From the NCBI GenBank assembly GCA_910589415.1, contig OU342637.1, positions 25,209,162 to 25,273,161 of the forward strand: DNA of 64,000 bases, written 5' to 3'. Made by a program: the position numbers and the translations under genes. How positions within the stretch are numbered: the first letter of the stretch is position 1; every line of letters begins with the position of its first letter. Positions 34,051 to 45,656 of the stretch are shown one piece after another. The notes beneath the pieces were generated by a model, which was given only the letters and a program-made list of their open reading frames with translations, made no database searches and had not been told where the DNA came from. This DNA is from Malachius bipustulatus. Taxonomy: Eukaryota; Arthropoda; Insecta; Coleoptera; Melyridae.

Positions 34051-36373
34051 TATAGGTCAATTTTTGCGATTGAATGCTAATTTCCACTAAGCTAAGTACA
34101 ATACTTATTAGAGAATTTACCCTTAAATTATATGAGGAATTTTGAACAGCCGTTCTCCCAATATAGCTTCCAATTAATTAGCCAAGACTGCATGTAATAA
34201 AAAAAGACCTTTTGTCGAGGTATGTACACGAGCAACTTATGAAAAACAATCAGGGAGAGTTTAAATTAATTTACTTCAACTACGATTTAATCTGAATTTA
34301 ATTACACCGGTTTGGGGTATCTTTTAAGTGTGTTTATTGGGCGAATCCAGACTGCGGACTCGTTATAGGTTCACGCAGTAAATTCAAGATAAAAGATAGC
34401 GTATCGCTGCGAACAGCCGTCGTAATCAACTAGAAGAGGCCGTATTTTTTTTAATTAGAATCCGGGGCCTTAACGGCAATAAAAACTCCGCCCGGGAGAT
34501 AACGTCGGAGAGAGTGTGGCGAGTCGGGGGTGAAATTAGGAGGGCTGAAAAACGGCCAAAAAGTTACTCAAACTGGATTATGTCGGTGCAGAGACAAAGC
34601 GACGAGGGTGCATAACGAATTAGTAAGTGTTAAGTCGAGAACGGCGAGTGTTTTAGATATTCTAAACATGATTTTTATGCTCGGGATTATCAGTTAGAGG
34701 CGAAATCAAAGGATGCCGACGTGTACCAGCTAAGAAAGGGCAGTCGTTGAATGTCAATGAATGCTTGAATATTCCCTCCCTCGGCAGCGGAGCGCTCTCT
34801 TTGCCTTTCCAGTTTAATTTTAGATTTTGCGATTCGTTTGAATAAGACGGTGACTCGGATTTTCACCTGATTTGTGTCTTGGAAGTAAATTGCTAATAAA
34901 CCAAGAAAAAATTACGTCACGTCTCGGAATAAGTATAAGATTAGATGCGAAATCTCCTAGAGGAAACATGAGGAAGATTTGAATTACTGTCAGGTTTCAT
35001 TGGTACTTGATTTTATGCCACTTCGAGATATTTTAATTAACTACTAAGATCGTGGAATAAATTCTTCAGGACTCATTAACCATTTTCTAGTTTTATAGCA
35101 TCTAGTATTAGCGATAAAATCATCAAAGTCGCTCCCTACGACGAATGGATGGTTTAGCGTGCTAAATCTAAAACTGGGCAACTCAGCTCGCCAAACCACA
35201 TTTCCAGAGAATAGCTTTACAAGCCGGACTTGCGTTGGTTCTAAATTCCAACCGACAGAAATACCGACTCGCGAGCCGAACCTCCGAGACTTCCCATTCC
35301 CTTGCCGAGTCACAAGATAGACTTGCCGAGTCCCACATCGGAAAAAGTTCCGATTGAAGAAGGGCAAATTTTTATTAAGAGCAAGGGAAAAATTATTTCT
35401 CCAAATATCCCTGGAATTTGAAGAGTTAGTTAGAAATAATCATCAAAAAGTGGTTATCATCAGCATCGGGAAAACTTGGGCTCCAAAAAGACGGACTCAG
35501 ATCATTTTATTTTTGACATCTCTGGATTATATGACAATTGAAACGAGCTCTACATTCCCTCTCAAAGTTTATAAATAATCAACCCTTTCAATCGTTCAGT
35601 AATAATAATTTATTTGTCACAGCAAATTAGCCATTACGAACCTGTTAATTATGATGGATATGTGGATGACCATCATCGTGTTTGCCATCCAAACACGCTA
35701 GGTGAAAAGAGTCGGAGGCGGCCTGTTATGTCAGGCGGTGGCGGAGCTAATCCCGGTTTATCCGGCATAATCCTGCTACAATCACCACACTATTACCCTG
35801 TGCGAGCAGCCATTCCTCTTCAGCTGCCCGACGCATTCACGGATAACTCCCTAATGCGGGCAACGGTCAGGACTATGGGTCCTGATTAATAGACAGACAA
35901 ACCAACGGGTCATCTTCATAACACGGGGGTTCAGAATTATTACATTATATTCCCTGTGGTAATAATGGTGTTCGGAATATTTCGATGATTGATTGGGATC
36001 AATATTTGCTCCGGCATTCCACGTGTTTTATCAAATTATTATTCTTATGATAAAGAGAAAAATCAATAAATATATCTATTACGATCCAGAAATTCCCAGT
36101 TTCAAGATTATAATGGATTCTTCTTCATCCAATTTTCAACGTACGACTAGGTCTTATGCTGTCGCCTCGAGTTAAAACCAAGAAAAGCTTTTAGCAAAAT
36201 GTAGGTTTTTCTTACTTCTCTCTGGATTCATTAAAAATACATGGAGGATTTCATTCTCTCTTGTGTTAACTGTTTTATAAGTATGTTAATAAAAAATATA
36301 GAAGTAACGTTGTCTTGCCGTACACACACCTAACAATTTTTCATGTCTACATTCTTTTAAGATCTTAAATTCT
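34051..36373. other. Unique, less AT-rich DNA, no gene recognised
   Basis: 34300-34880 and 35044-35890 are compositionally more balanced and repeat-free. Overlapping frames at 35044-35367 (minus) and 35614-35889 (plus) show no domain I recognise. A possible acceptor (TTTATTTGTCACAG) precedes 35620, but the exon reading is not convincing. Could be regulatory or intronic. Confidence 0.35.
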
Positions 36374-36660
36374 GTGACAGAATTCATCATTTGCATAGGA
36401 GTAATTAACAGAACTGCTTCATCTATTGCCTCCAGCCACTTCCAGTCATTCAACACTTCCATCATCCTAGACCATGATCAAGACAAACGGCTGATTATGG
36501 TCAATGGACTACCAAATATTCAAAAACATGACATACCTTTTCGATCCATAATCAGTGTTATCATCGGTTTCCCCACATAATCTTAAGAAAATATCCGACC
36601 AACCCTCTGCAGCCTCATGTCGGTGTCACAGAACACCATATTCATAGAAAAACCCTCCAT
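36374..36660 (+). pseudogene. Penelope-like element reverse transcriptase fragment
   Basis: The frame at 36498-36578 reads NGLPNIQKHDIPFRSIISVI and then IGFPT. This matches the order of the Penelope-like RT block usually read as GLPKIHK...PLRPIVS..GSPTY. A second block, VGVTEHHIHRK, follows at about 36619 in another frame, where Penelope RTs have a ...TEHH(V/I)xN segment. So one or more frameshifts separate them. Catalytic aspartates are not visible. It is a short dead remnant; identification is from remembered motifs. Confidence 0.55.
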
Positions 36661-36869
36661 CGCAGTGACGTCTTCATCGGTCTTCCTTTTCTCAGACGAT
36701 TCTTCAACAATTGCAACGCATTTTTACGAGTGATTTACTTGAAGAAGAACTTCTCTTCTTCCATTCGAGTTGACTTTTTGTACACATAGAGTCTCGTCCT
36801 TTCATTTAAAAAAGTATTTAAAAAACTTCATATTACATTTTTCAAAAGTACAGTCTCATAACGTACCCG

Positions 36870-36970
36870 TACATTTTTTGGTCCTTCGAGCCGGATATTT
36901 GTTCTTTAATGTTTGTAAATTAAAGAAAGTATGCTTATTAAACTATTTTGGTCCTTCGATCCGGATCTTA
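36870..36970 (+). mobile_element. Possible BEL/Pao leader remnant
   Basis: TTGGTCCTTCGAGCCGGAT at about 36879 recurs as TTGGTCCTTCGATCCGGAT at about 36948. This repeated motif is one I associate with the leader or LTR edge of insect BEL/Pao elements. A degenerate relative (TTTGGACCTTTGAGCCGGAT) lies at about 21061. No gag frame is seen. Confidence 0.35.
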
Positions 36971-37943
36971 TATATCGTTTCAACCAATTTGTTGAAAAAA
37001 TCGTCCATCCAAAGTGTTGTTACTTCCAGAAATTTAAGAACCGATCTAAATGCAAACGTTCCCGAATTATTGAAACGTGTAAATCGCAAAACCCACGCAT
37101 CGCTCATACGCGTTTAATTTCACTCCATTCGTTGCCAAAGGACATCGCCCTTCCTACACTCTGGGTAGACAATGAGGAGTCCGGATTATCAATTAGTGCA
37201 CGCATCGGCGTGTCTCTAACACAGGAATATCGCCGAATATGAAAGCAAATTCGCCACGCGTTCGCTCTCAAAGGGGTTGCCATAACGGCGGTGTCAAACA
37301 TGCGTCCCTTTGAATTGCGACTACATTGCTCTCAGGGACTTCTTCAGTGCAACCGGAAACCTCTGGATTTCTCGCTACCTGATAGTAAAAATACATTTTG
37401 AGGTAAATTAATCGCTTCACGAGTATGGCAATTTTCTGACCTCTCAAAGTAGGGTTAAAATATTTTTTCCAAGAAAAAATACTCCATGTTGTTCAAGAGT
37501 GCTGTAGTGTAGACACGGTGTGCATTTGCATTCGGGAGGTTATGGGTCGGCCATGTGGAATTGAAATTAGAGCGATGCGTGCCCGCTTTAAACGAAATCC
37601 GCTTGGAGTAAGTGCTTATGACCACCCTGTAATTTATGCATAATTAATTCGGGAGCTCTTTTATTAGAATGTAAACGGAAAAGATTTAAACGAGGAGATT
37701 GCTCCGGATTGGTGTTAATTCTCCTACCTTTGAGGGTCGAGAAACTTCAAAAGAGTCTGCCGGGATTAAAATTACTAGCCGCAACTGGCGAAAAACATGT
37801 TTACTTGTAGAGTGTTCTGAAAATTTTTCAGTAGATCACATTGCTGGGACTTTTGCCTATTCTGGCTCGACTTACTGTGTGGTTATGAGAAAGAAACTTG
37901 AACTATTAGTCGGAGTGCTCACACCGATTTTAACAGTCACTTA
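36971..37943. other. Unique DNA, no gene recognised
   Basis: Two overlapping frames (36931-37242, 37699-37944) carry no domain I recognise. A CACCCTGTAA motif near 37622 resembles a lone MITE end. The right part may belong to the decayed frame that follows. Confidence 0.35.
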
Positions 37944-38431
37944 AAACTTATTTGTCTCTGACCCAGTCTCTCCCAAAGGTGAAACAGACGACCTTGAAGT
38001 GTACAGAAACCTAGGGCTGGAAACTTTTGGGTTAGAGGCACTAACAGAGGAAGAAATGGGGTTTCTCTCACGGAAAGATCTTCTAATCTTTATAAAAAAG
38101 GCCGGTAAGGTTTGATAGTTCCACCATCATGATTCGGGAAGAGCTCTCAGATGAAGATTCTTGTTCATCTCAGAAAGCGTATAAGAGGGTTGCGCCAAGA
38201 TTTTTTAAAGAACGATATAGAAGCTTCTTTTGCTAAGCGAGGGTGGTTGCTGATCCTCGATCATGTAGCCTGCAAGCTGAGAAGATTTCTAATCAATCGG
38301 GCGGAAAAAGCCTGCTAGAACTGACCGCAACGATGGGGATTCATGACTATGCCCAAATCTTGGAAGCACCCAATCCAAATGAGACTGCTCCAGGATCAGC
38401 AGAAGTGTGCGTCATTGTGATCTCTAAGTGA
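37944..38431 (+). pseudogene. Decayed protein-coding remnant, probably retroelement ORF1
   Basis: From about 37953 a stop-free stretch reads SDPVSPKGETDDLEVYRNLG, continuing with GLEALTEEEMGFLSRKDLL and IKKAGKV before a TGA at about 38116. After a frame change, SDEDSCSSQKAYKRVAPRFF leads over one TAA into ADPRSCSLQAEKISNQ and MGIHDYAQILEAPNPNE, ending at 38431. The amino-acid make-up (acidic, balanced) and codon use look like true coding DNA, unlike the surrounding Phe/Ile/Lys-rich frames. The 'LT..E...L.RKDL..FIKK' style recalls ORF1 of some non-LTR elements, but I cannot name a family. Confidence 0.4.
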
Positions 38432-41400
38432 TCTTGTCGTTACCTGATAACGCCGATTCCAGTTCCTCCCCACGTCCACCAGGAATATCTGACACTTCCC
38501 TTCTATGAGGGTTCAGGGAGTCTTCTTACAGCACTCAGTTTGGAAAAATTAATTTTATTACATCAGCTCTTTTGCCCTACTGGGAGGGGGGGTCTTAACC
38601 ATTGATTGAACTTGAGTGGTAGGTGACAATTATTATTAATAGAACTTAATAGTGAATAAGAGAAGAGGAAAATAATAATTTCACGAAAGTTAAAAAAAGT
38701 AAATTGTAGCAGCTACCCTGCTATATTTGCGTCTACTCTGACCATTAACGTGAATTTTTCATCAGATGACCCTCCAGATCCGGAATCATGATAGAGCCCG
38801 GCCGAGGCTCCTGATGGTAAGAGGTGCCGTAAAGAACATAATCGACAGGAAAATAAATTCATCTGTCCCAATTTTATTGAAAAATTGCCACCAGTGAAGG
38901 TATCTCGCGGCATACATCGTAAAATCCGTACATTACGACCGACATAAAATCACGAATTGATGAGAGGCGGTGCTCCTGCGGAGGAACTATTTTTTCGTTC
39001 CTGCATGAGAATTAGAGGTCTACTTGCGAGGTCCTTTTACGTATTCAAATCGACTCACGCATTACTTTATATTCAATATCTGAGGGTGTCATCTAACCCT
39101 CGTAAAGTTCTCGCCGTATACACGGACCGCCGGAAAGCGTATTTATGTTCTTCAGTCAAATAGGGAATGTTTTCAAAAAAATTGTGATCCGATTTATTTA
39201 AACCTCCTCAGGATCTATTTTAAGGATTGGGCATCTACTATCCCTTACTATAATATAAAGAAGTTAATGTCTTCTTCTCCCTCATGCTTGTACAAGCGCT
39301 CCTGTCAATTCCTCATCGGACTTACGCCCATATTCACAAAGCGTTTCTGAGCGCGAGAACTTTATTTTTTTGCCATTCTGACCTCATGAGAGGTGTGCCA
39401 TTATTATTCTTCCTAATTTTAAAATACACTAAAGTTCCTGCTTTCGCTTTCATTATTTTTATTACCCCTTAGGAATTGAATTTCTGCAGTCGGACCACTT
39501 TGAAGCATCCGTGACACGAGACTACGATGACAAACATGATGGCTGGAGAAGCTCCAGGGCAGAGAAAAAAAATCATACAGGGTCAAATACATTTCCTTAC
39601 ATGAAAACTCATGAAAACAATTTCTTATTCGGAAATATGTCCAGAATCTTACAAACAAGTCATCATTAAATTCAAGGAAAATCTGTTTGTAATGCAGATT
39701 TATTGTGGAATGGATTTTATTGTGGAATGGAATATTGACGAAGGTCATCTTGCGAGCTAAAAAAAAAACATAATGATGTATCTGTTCCCTTTTAATAAGG
39801 TCTTTTTGTATAAATAGAAGAAGAAAACAAGAATAATCGATTATGTAATAGAGAGATTAGAGAGTAAGGTAACTTAAGCGAGAGGTAAAAGTTTTCTCCG
39901 ACATGCAAGTTGAGGAAAATCTCCACTAACAGACATTTTCCAGCACATGTGTCTATATGTATATATATTATACGCATCCAGGCGAGAAGCCTTTCCACTC
40001 GAACTGAATCAACGTAACTGCCGTATGTAAATTCCAGTCAAACACGAAGGCGTCCGTGCGAGATATCCTGGAGCAGACTTGCTCCCGACGGTATCAGAAG
40101 GTACTACCGAAACCTATACCTATTCTTAGTTTATAGTGGCGGCGCTGGCGTATTTCCCTCAGGTTTTATTGGTAAGGCGAGGTCTCGCAGGTGCAATAAT
40201 TCGCCACTCTTTCCCTGCCGGGTTCCATCAAATATGCATGTGTTGTTTAACACATAATCATGGACAGGAGTTTGCGTGCAATGCGGTCGGATTCTGCCGA
40301 TATCTCCGGGATAGAATCCCCGGTCAATGCCTTTCTTGGGTCTTAAATTATGCTCTATATTGAAGGTCGAAAATTGAACATTTTCTCTTATATATTTTAT
40401 TTGGGCCATTTCTGGATTACCTCTTGCCGGGAAAAAATATCAAATAACTTTCATGTCTGCAATTTATTATCACTTTTCTCGAAATTTTATTTCACTGCTG
40501 CTAATGCCCTTCTGCACTGCTGCAGCTTCTTATTACATTGATCATTGATTGCCTAAACAGATTTAGATTATAACAACTAATTAATGACATATTTTTACTT
40601 AAAAAAATAATTTCAAAACTAACTGCTTCGAGCTTTTTAAAGGGAAGAGAGCGCTTTGAGGATATTCCACCCCCTCGAGCTAGGTCAGGTCAGGTCAGTG
40701 TTTGCATACAAGCGAGCCTCTTCGTAGTTTTAGTAAAATGGTGAGGGACGTTTGGATAATAACGAAGCGTGCAAAGTTAATAATTGAGATAATATCAAGA
40801 AAGTAAGTTTAAAAATCTCATAAAAGTTGATTAAGGAAAAATATTAAATAGGAATTATTATACCTTATAGTTTTGTGGAGAGAGTGCATTAAAATTATAC
40901 GCCGTTTAACAGTATTTATAACCCTTTGACACGTGATGGCGAATTTGTTTCGCAAATTAGTTTTTATATTCATTTTGAAATTATATAGGAAAGGAATGCT
41001 AATTATTTTTCATGTGGCAATTATACAGTAATAAAGCTCTCTCCAAAAAACAATGAATAAATTACTAACACAAAGGGATTCTATAGAAGGAAAATTTCAA
41101 AGTTTAATGAAGTTCGCTATCATTAGCGACGTTAAAAGAACTTAATGGCCTTTAGGAGGCAATATTAGCAAGGGCGATCTCGGTTTTCTTATCAACTATT
41201 TTTTGATAGAGTGATAATAGATAATTGTTCCACACGCCAATCGTGAGAATAGATCAATTAACATACTCGTTTTTATATCGTCTGCCTGATTGTGATTCAA
41301 TTCTGGGCGATATTTCGACCTGTAGTACATTAACCTCGATATGAAATGTTAATGACAATCCACTCATTCGTTATTACACCCATTTGATTTCTCAAATATA

Positions 41401-41559
41401 GCTGTTTGCTATCGGATATTTTGTATCTAAGGGGAAGTGGATAAATTTATCGATAATTCTGCTTGTTCATATGTAGCTATGGCAATGGCTCGATTCCTTG
41501 GCACTCTATTACTGAATGTCACAATTCCTTTTATTATTTGGAAATAATTTATATGGAAG
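38432..41559. other. Unique DNA, no gene recognised
   Basis: Alternates between AT-rich and more balanced blocks (38710-39160 and 39960-40420). AGGTCA half-sites overlap three times at 40682-40698. No domain-bearing frame. Confidence 0.35.
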
Positions 41560-41562
41560 AAA

Positions 41563-41645
41563 AAAAGTGTCTCGTTCTTGCCAGGGTTTGAACCCGGGTA
41601 CTTTCGAACAACAGTCTAGCAACCTATCCACTCAGCTACGGATGC
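41563..41645 (-). repeat. tRNA-like Pol III unit (SINE head or tRNA pseudogene)
   Basis: Minus strand: GCATCCG, then an A-box TAGCTGAGTGG, then a B-box GGTTCAAACCC inside a 5-bp T-stem (CCGGG/CCTGG), and a T-run at 41563-41567 and adjacent bases as Pol III terminator. The 3' end (CAAGAAC) cannot pair with the 5' GCATCCG, and the anticodon arm is poor, so it is not a functional tRNA. It fits a tRNA-derived SINE head or a decayed tRNA. Dispersed repeat A lies just upstream of it. Confidence 0.55.
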
Positions 41646-41734
41646 TTGTCGATAACGAATACCATAACTACTGATATAACTATCGTTTGCCATTTGATTT
41701 TTATTAGAAATATTGACAAAAAAATACAAAAATG

Positions 41735-42003
41735 TTGTTTTTAACAATAATATTTGTCTTTTTAAAAGCATAAAAAAAGACATTTTGAATTTTTCACTGT
41801 TAAAAATAACGTTTAGTACAATTCGATGGAATTGTCTCAACAAATACCAGTCGACCTTACGATTTTCCGGGATATTTTTATATGCAGTTGTTTTCTTATA
41901 CTTACTTACATATAGGAAATTTAACTCCATTTGCAGAAAAAATCGCTCAAGCGCAGGCGCTCTCGTGATTTATTCATTAGCTCTCGTTAAATTTCCAATG
42001 CAA
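41735..42003. repeat. Dispersed repeat A, copy 2
   Basis: Counterpart of 7557-7826 in the same orientation, with shared boxes TTCACTGTTAAA, GGAATTGTCTC, AAATACCA, GTTGTTTTCTTATACTT, TTTGCAGAAAAAATCGCTC and CTCTCGTTAAATTTCCAATG. It lies about 90 bp upstream of the tRNA-like unit on the opposite strand. The copy at 7.6 kb has no tRNA-like neighbour. Confidence 0.65.
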
Positions 42004-44149
42004 GTAAGTCATCTGCATAAAAATGGAATAAATATTTAGACAATGGAGATTCCCTTATAACTTGAATCCACTCTGAGGGATTACTTTGATCACAGAGGGA
42101 TAAATTTTCAAAAATACAGGGGGGTTGTGTGACGTATCATTTTAAAGGTAATGAAATTGTATATCAAAATGAAACTTTTTTTGGATTTTTTTAATGGGGC
42201 TAAAGCCTAAAGCATACAAGCACATTTTCAACAGTTGAGCTATATACATTTTTTTAATTGAATGAAAGGAAGTAGGTACGTTTTAATGTATTCTAGTTGA
42301 GCTAAATTTCGCCCCACCCATTATTTCGTTTGCAAAAAGCAATTCTCCACTCCGCTTTTCAGGAGGATTTTTATGCGAATTTCGTCGAGCGGTTGCAATC
42401 GCTTATTCACGTTAAGAGAGCAATATTTAGCGCTTGACGGAGTATTTTAATGTAGTTTAGTTTCAGTTACATGAGTTCATAACTACCATGGCAGATGCAC
42501 AAATGTTAAATTCACCATGTGAATATTCGCCCCGTTTTTGTTATCCGGCGGGGATTCGCCAGAATGGCTTCTTGCATTTACAAAATAGCTTTTAATATGC
42601 TAATAAAATACAGAACATCCATGCCACGTCCTGTATATTTTGGGGTTCATGCTGCAAGAATAAATTTTTACTAAAGTCATTTAAATTACTAAAGTCACTT
42701 TTTACCTATACTTTGTAATTTCCTGCAGAAGAGTAAGAGAATTTTATTTTTGTTTCCAATTCATCAACTAAATGTTATTAAATGTAATTATCTACAGTTG
42801 CTATTGAAAAAATAATTCATACACCAGGCACATCGGTGTGTTTTTGCAATAAACGATTTATAACAATGAGTTAACGCTGGGGTAATTTGTTTGTAACTAA
42901 TGTTTGGTTCCCCTTTATCGGTAACGGTTCATATGATTTCATTAATAGTTTCTGTAGCCAATTTTACCCTTCCCAATTGAACGTCGCTGTGCCAAATGTG
43001 ATAGTAGAACAGCTCAAAGGCATGTTATTTTCCCCACTATATTTTTATAAATCTATAATATAATCCACTAGTTATAGGTTTCATTTTTAATGCAAGCACA
43101 GTTAATTGCCAGCATTATAAAAGTAATAGCTTAGTAAATGAAATTTCTCAACTTTAGATCTCTGATCCGTCAAAAATAAAACAAATCTAGAAAACTAGTT
43201 GTGCTGAATGATTTCAAAATAAACACAAATGGAGGAACTTAAAAGAAAAGTTACTTTAAGAACTACTTATTGTGTCTTGATGCTGTGAGTAAAAGCGATT
43301 AAATCTAACAAAAAGCAATTAATCAAGAAGTCCGGGCACAAACAGCACCCACCGATCCTTCCTCCTTGTCTCCTAAGAAACTACAGCTACATATCAGATC
43401 AAGGAAACCACATAAAATGTAAACGATTGCAATAAATTATTCCAAAAGTAAAGAAATCAACGAACCAAATCCGTGTGGTTTCACTACACGATTTATCAGT
43501 ATTGGATTTGAAAATTTATTGTTCGGTTATAAATATTCGGGAACAGACTATTTATACTTATACGGACTGTACTGCCTTATTGGGTTGCCCTAACCTAGGA
43601 AAACAATGAGAAACAAACAATATGTGAAACAGGAAAACAGGACATGGATATCGGTTCCCATTGTTCCCGATCTTTGGACTCTCAGATCGAGTCAAAAGTT
43701 CAAAGAATTTTCTGATTAGCAGCGCTCGATGAGGAAATTATATAAATTTAATGGTGGATGCGATATGGTGTTTAATTTGGCGACTAGAAAATGAGCCACG
43801 ATTTAGCTATCTCTATATTATTCATAGCGGTTTATGACACATGCGGGAGGAAATGACAATATTTTAATGAATTCCGGTTTGTAATGTGGATGGAGAGATA
43901 CGGGGGTAAATTTATTTGCTCCCGTTATTTAATTAAAATATTAATTCATGTGTGGTTTGATGTTATTATTTCATAACAAAACAATATAAATATTTTTCAA
44001 TTGTTACGAAGCAAAATGTAATACAATTATTTGTATTATCCATAAATGTATTTTAACAACGCAGTGATTGATGAACTATGGCTGCCTCAGGGAAACCGCA
44101 TCAACAAAAGAGCGGGGTGTATAAATCGTGAAAAAATGAACGGACTTTT
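42004..44149. other. Unique AT-rich DNA, nothing recognised
   Basis: No domain-bearing frame, RNA gene or array seen. Confidence 0.4.
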
Positions 44150-45656
44150 TCCGCTCTAACCTAGAGAGCTTGGAAAGGCAGACAACACACAGAGCCATCT
44201 AGTCATCTCGAAGCTGTAGACAACGTTGTTTCGGTTTCCTTATGACCTCATCACTACAGCACATCGAGAATGAACTAGAGGATGCATCAAGTCTGCCACA
44301 GGAAGCCAGGTCTTTTATTAAACAGTGTCATAGAACTCCGTGACTTGAAAAGCGCCTCGTCATCTACCGATGGAGACAACAACTACCGTCAGCGACTGCC
44401 TGCTTGTATCCATCAGAGAATAGCAGCCCCGTGCAGTTAGAATGCTTTGGGGAAATGGTACCAGACACCATCTTTGTGTCCAAAAATTGAGTCTTCGTTA
44501 GTTGCTTGAGCAATCATGGTGTTGGCAAACCGAAGAATCAGTTGCCATGTCTGCAACGACAGGTGGAGGACCTGACAATGGATTTGCACACAGATTACAA
44601 CAAGAAGGAATGTGGAACACTACAAAGGATACTAGTTGGACCCTTACACATCAAACAAAGAAGAGTTATAAATTAACTCTGGAAACAAGAGGGTGAATAT
44701 ATCATCTTTCGATCTATCCTGAAGACTGCAAAATAAAAAACCTAAACGACTTTATTATACCTCTAAGAAGACATATACCAACATTTTCCAAGAGGAATTC
44801 AAGCAGCCAATGAAGCACTTAACATATGAAAGTGAAAAGTATGTCCAACTAACAGTTAAGGATTATTCTGTTAGCCCTAGAGCATCCTGAGACGACTGGA
44901 GACGGTTGGTTTTAACTGATAGCAGATCAACCCCCAGACATGGTTAATATTCAGTCCTCTTGATCGTGAACCAAGAACTTTAGCAAAAAATGCTACCATA
45001 CCAAGAACATGTCAAAATATGACGAAACTTGAGGACATGCGTCATGGCAGTTGGCAACTACAGGGCTTGATCCCAGAAAGGCCTCCTTCAGTTGTCAAAA
45101 ACAAACCTCTTTTACAGGAATATACTCTGATCACTGCAGAGTGAACAAACATCTTCGTCAATGTCAGCAATCCACATTGGGGGTAGCCTGATCAAAATTG
45201 GGCTCTCCTCCCTAGGGCTCATCCTTCAGTATATCTGATAAAATTAGTTGTTGAAGGTTATGTTGGGGACAGGGTACATTCGATAGAGGGTACCAATGGT
45301 TCACAGAAAGTCTAGGTCCTAATGATAAATCTGCCAAAAATCCTCATCCAGATGACATGGTTGTCGAAAGTTTCATCGAATTCAGTTCAGAACAACTTCT
45401 AAAGCTCACCAGTTTTAATTTTCTACCCTTTTAGATACATACATTTCCATCATTGTCCACTATCTATGGTTCTAACCTCCAGATGTTGGAGAGTCTGCAC
45501 GGTTCCACTGTGAGGCAGCTACAGTTACAAGAAAAGCCCATATTGGTCAATATTATCGATGGTCAAGATGTGACTGACAGCATTTACAAGCACTTCAGTT
45601 TGATCTGGTTGTGTGGTATAGGAGCAATAAATAAATAAATAAATAAATAAATAAAC
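44150..45656 (+). mobile_element. Decayed LINE with RNase H-like remnant and (AATA)n tail
   Basis: The block is visibly less AT-rich than its flanks, has short coding-like runs in changing frames, and ends in about six AATA repeats (45627-45655). At about 45099-45200 one frame reads TGIYSDHCRVNKHLRQC, close to the '(T)GHC.L..HL' end of the RNase H domain of jockey/R1-type elements. Low-order tails like (AATA)n are normal LINE ends. Frames are heavily broken and the 5' limit is approximate. No RT catalytic block is recognised. Confidence 0.4.

Noticed and set aside
35614..35889. Exon beginning after a TTTATTTGTCACAG acceptor
   Set aside because: The alternative ATG frame has a TAG just at the candidate donor, and the open frame has no recognisable domain. 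Evidence too thin to annotate.
41563..41645. Functional tRNA gene
   Set aside because: A- and B-boxes are good, but the acceptor ends do not pair and the anticodon arm is poor.
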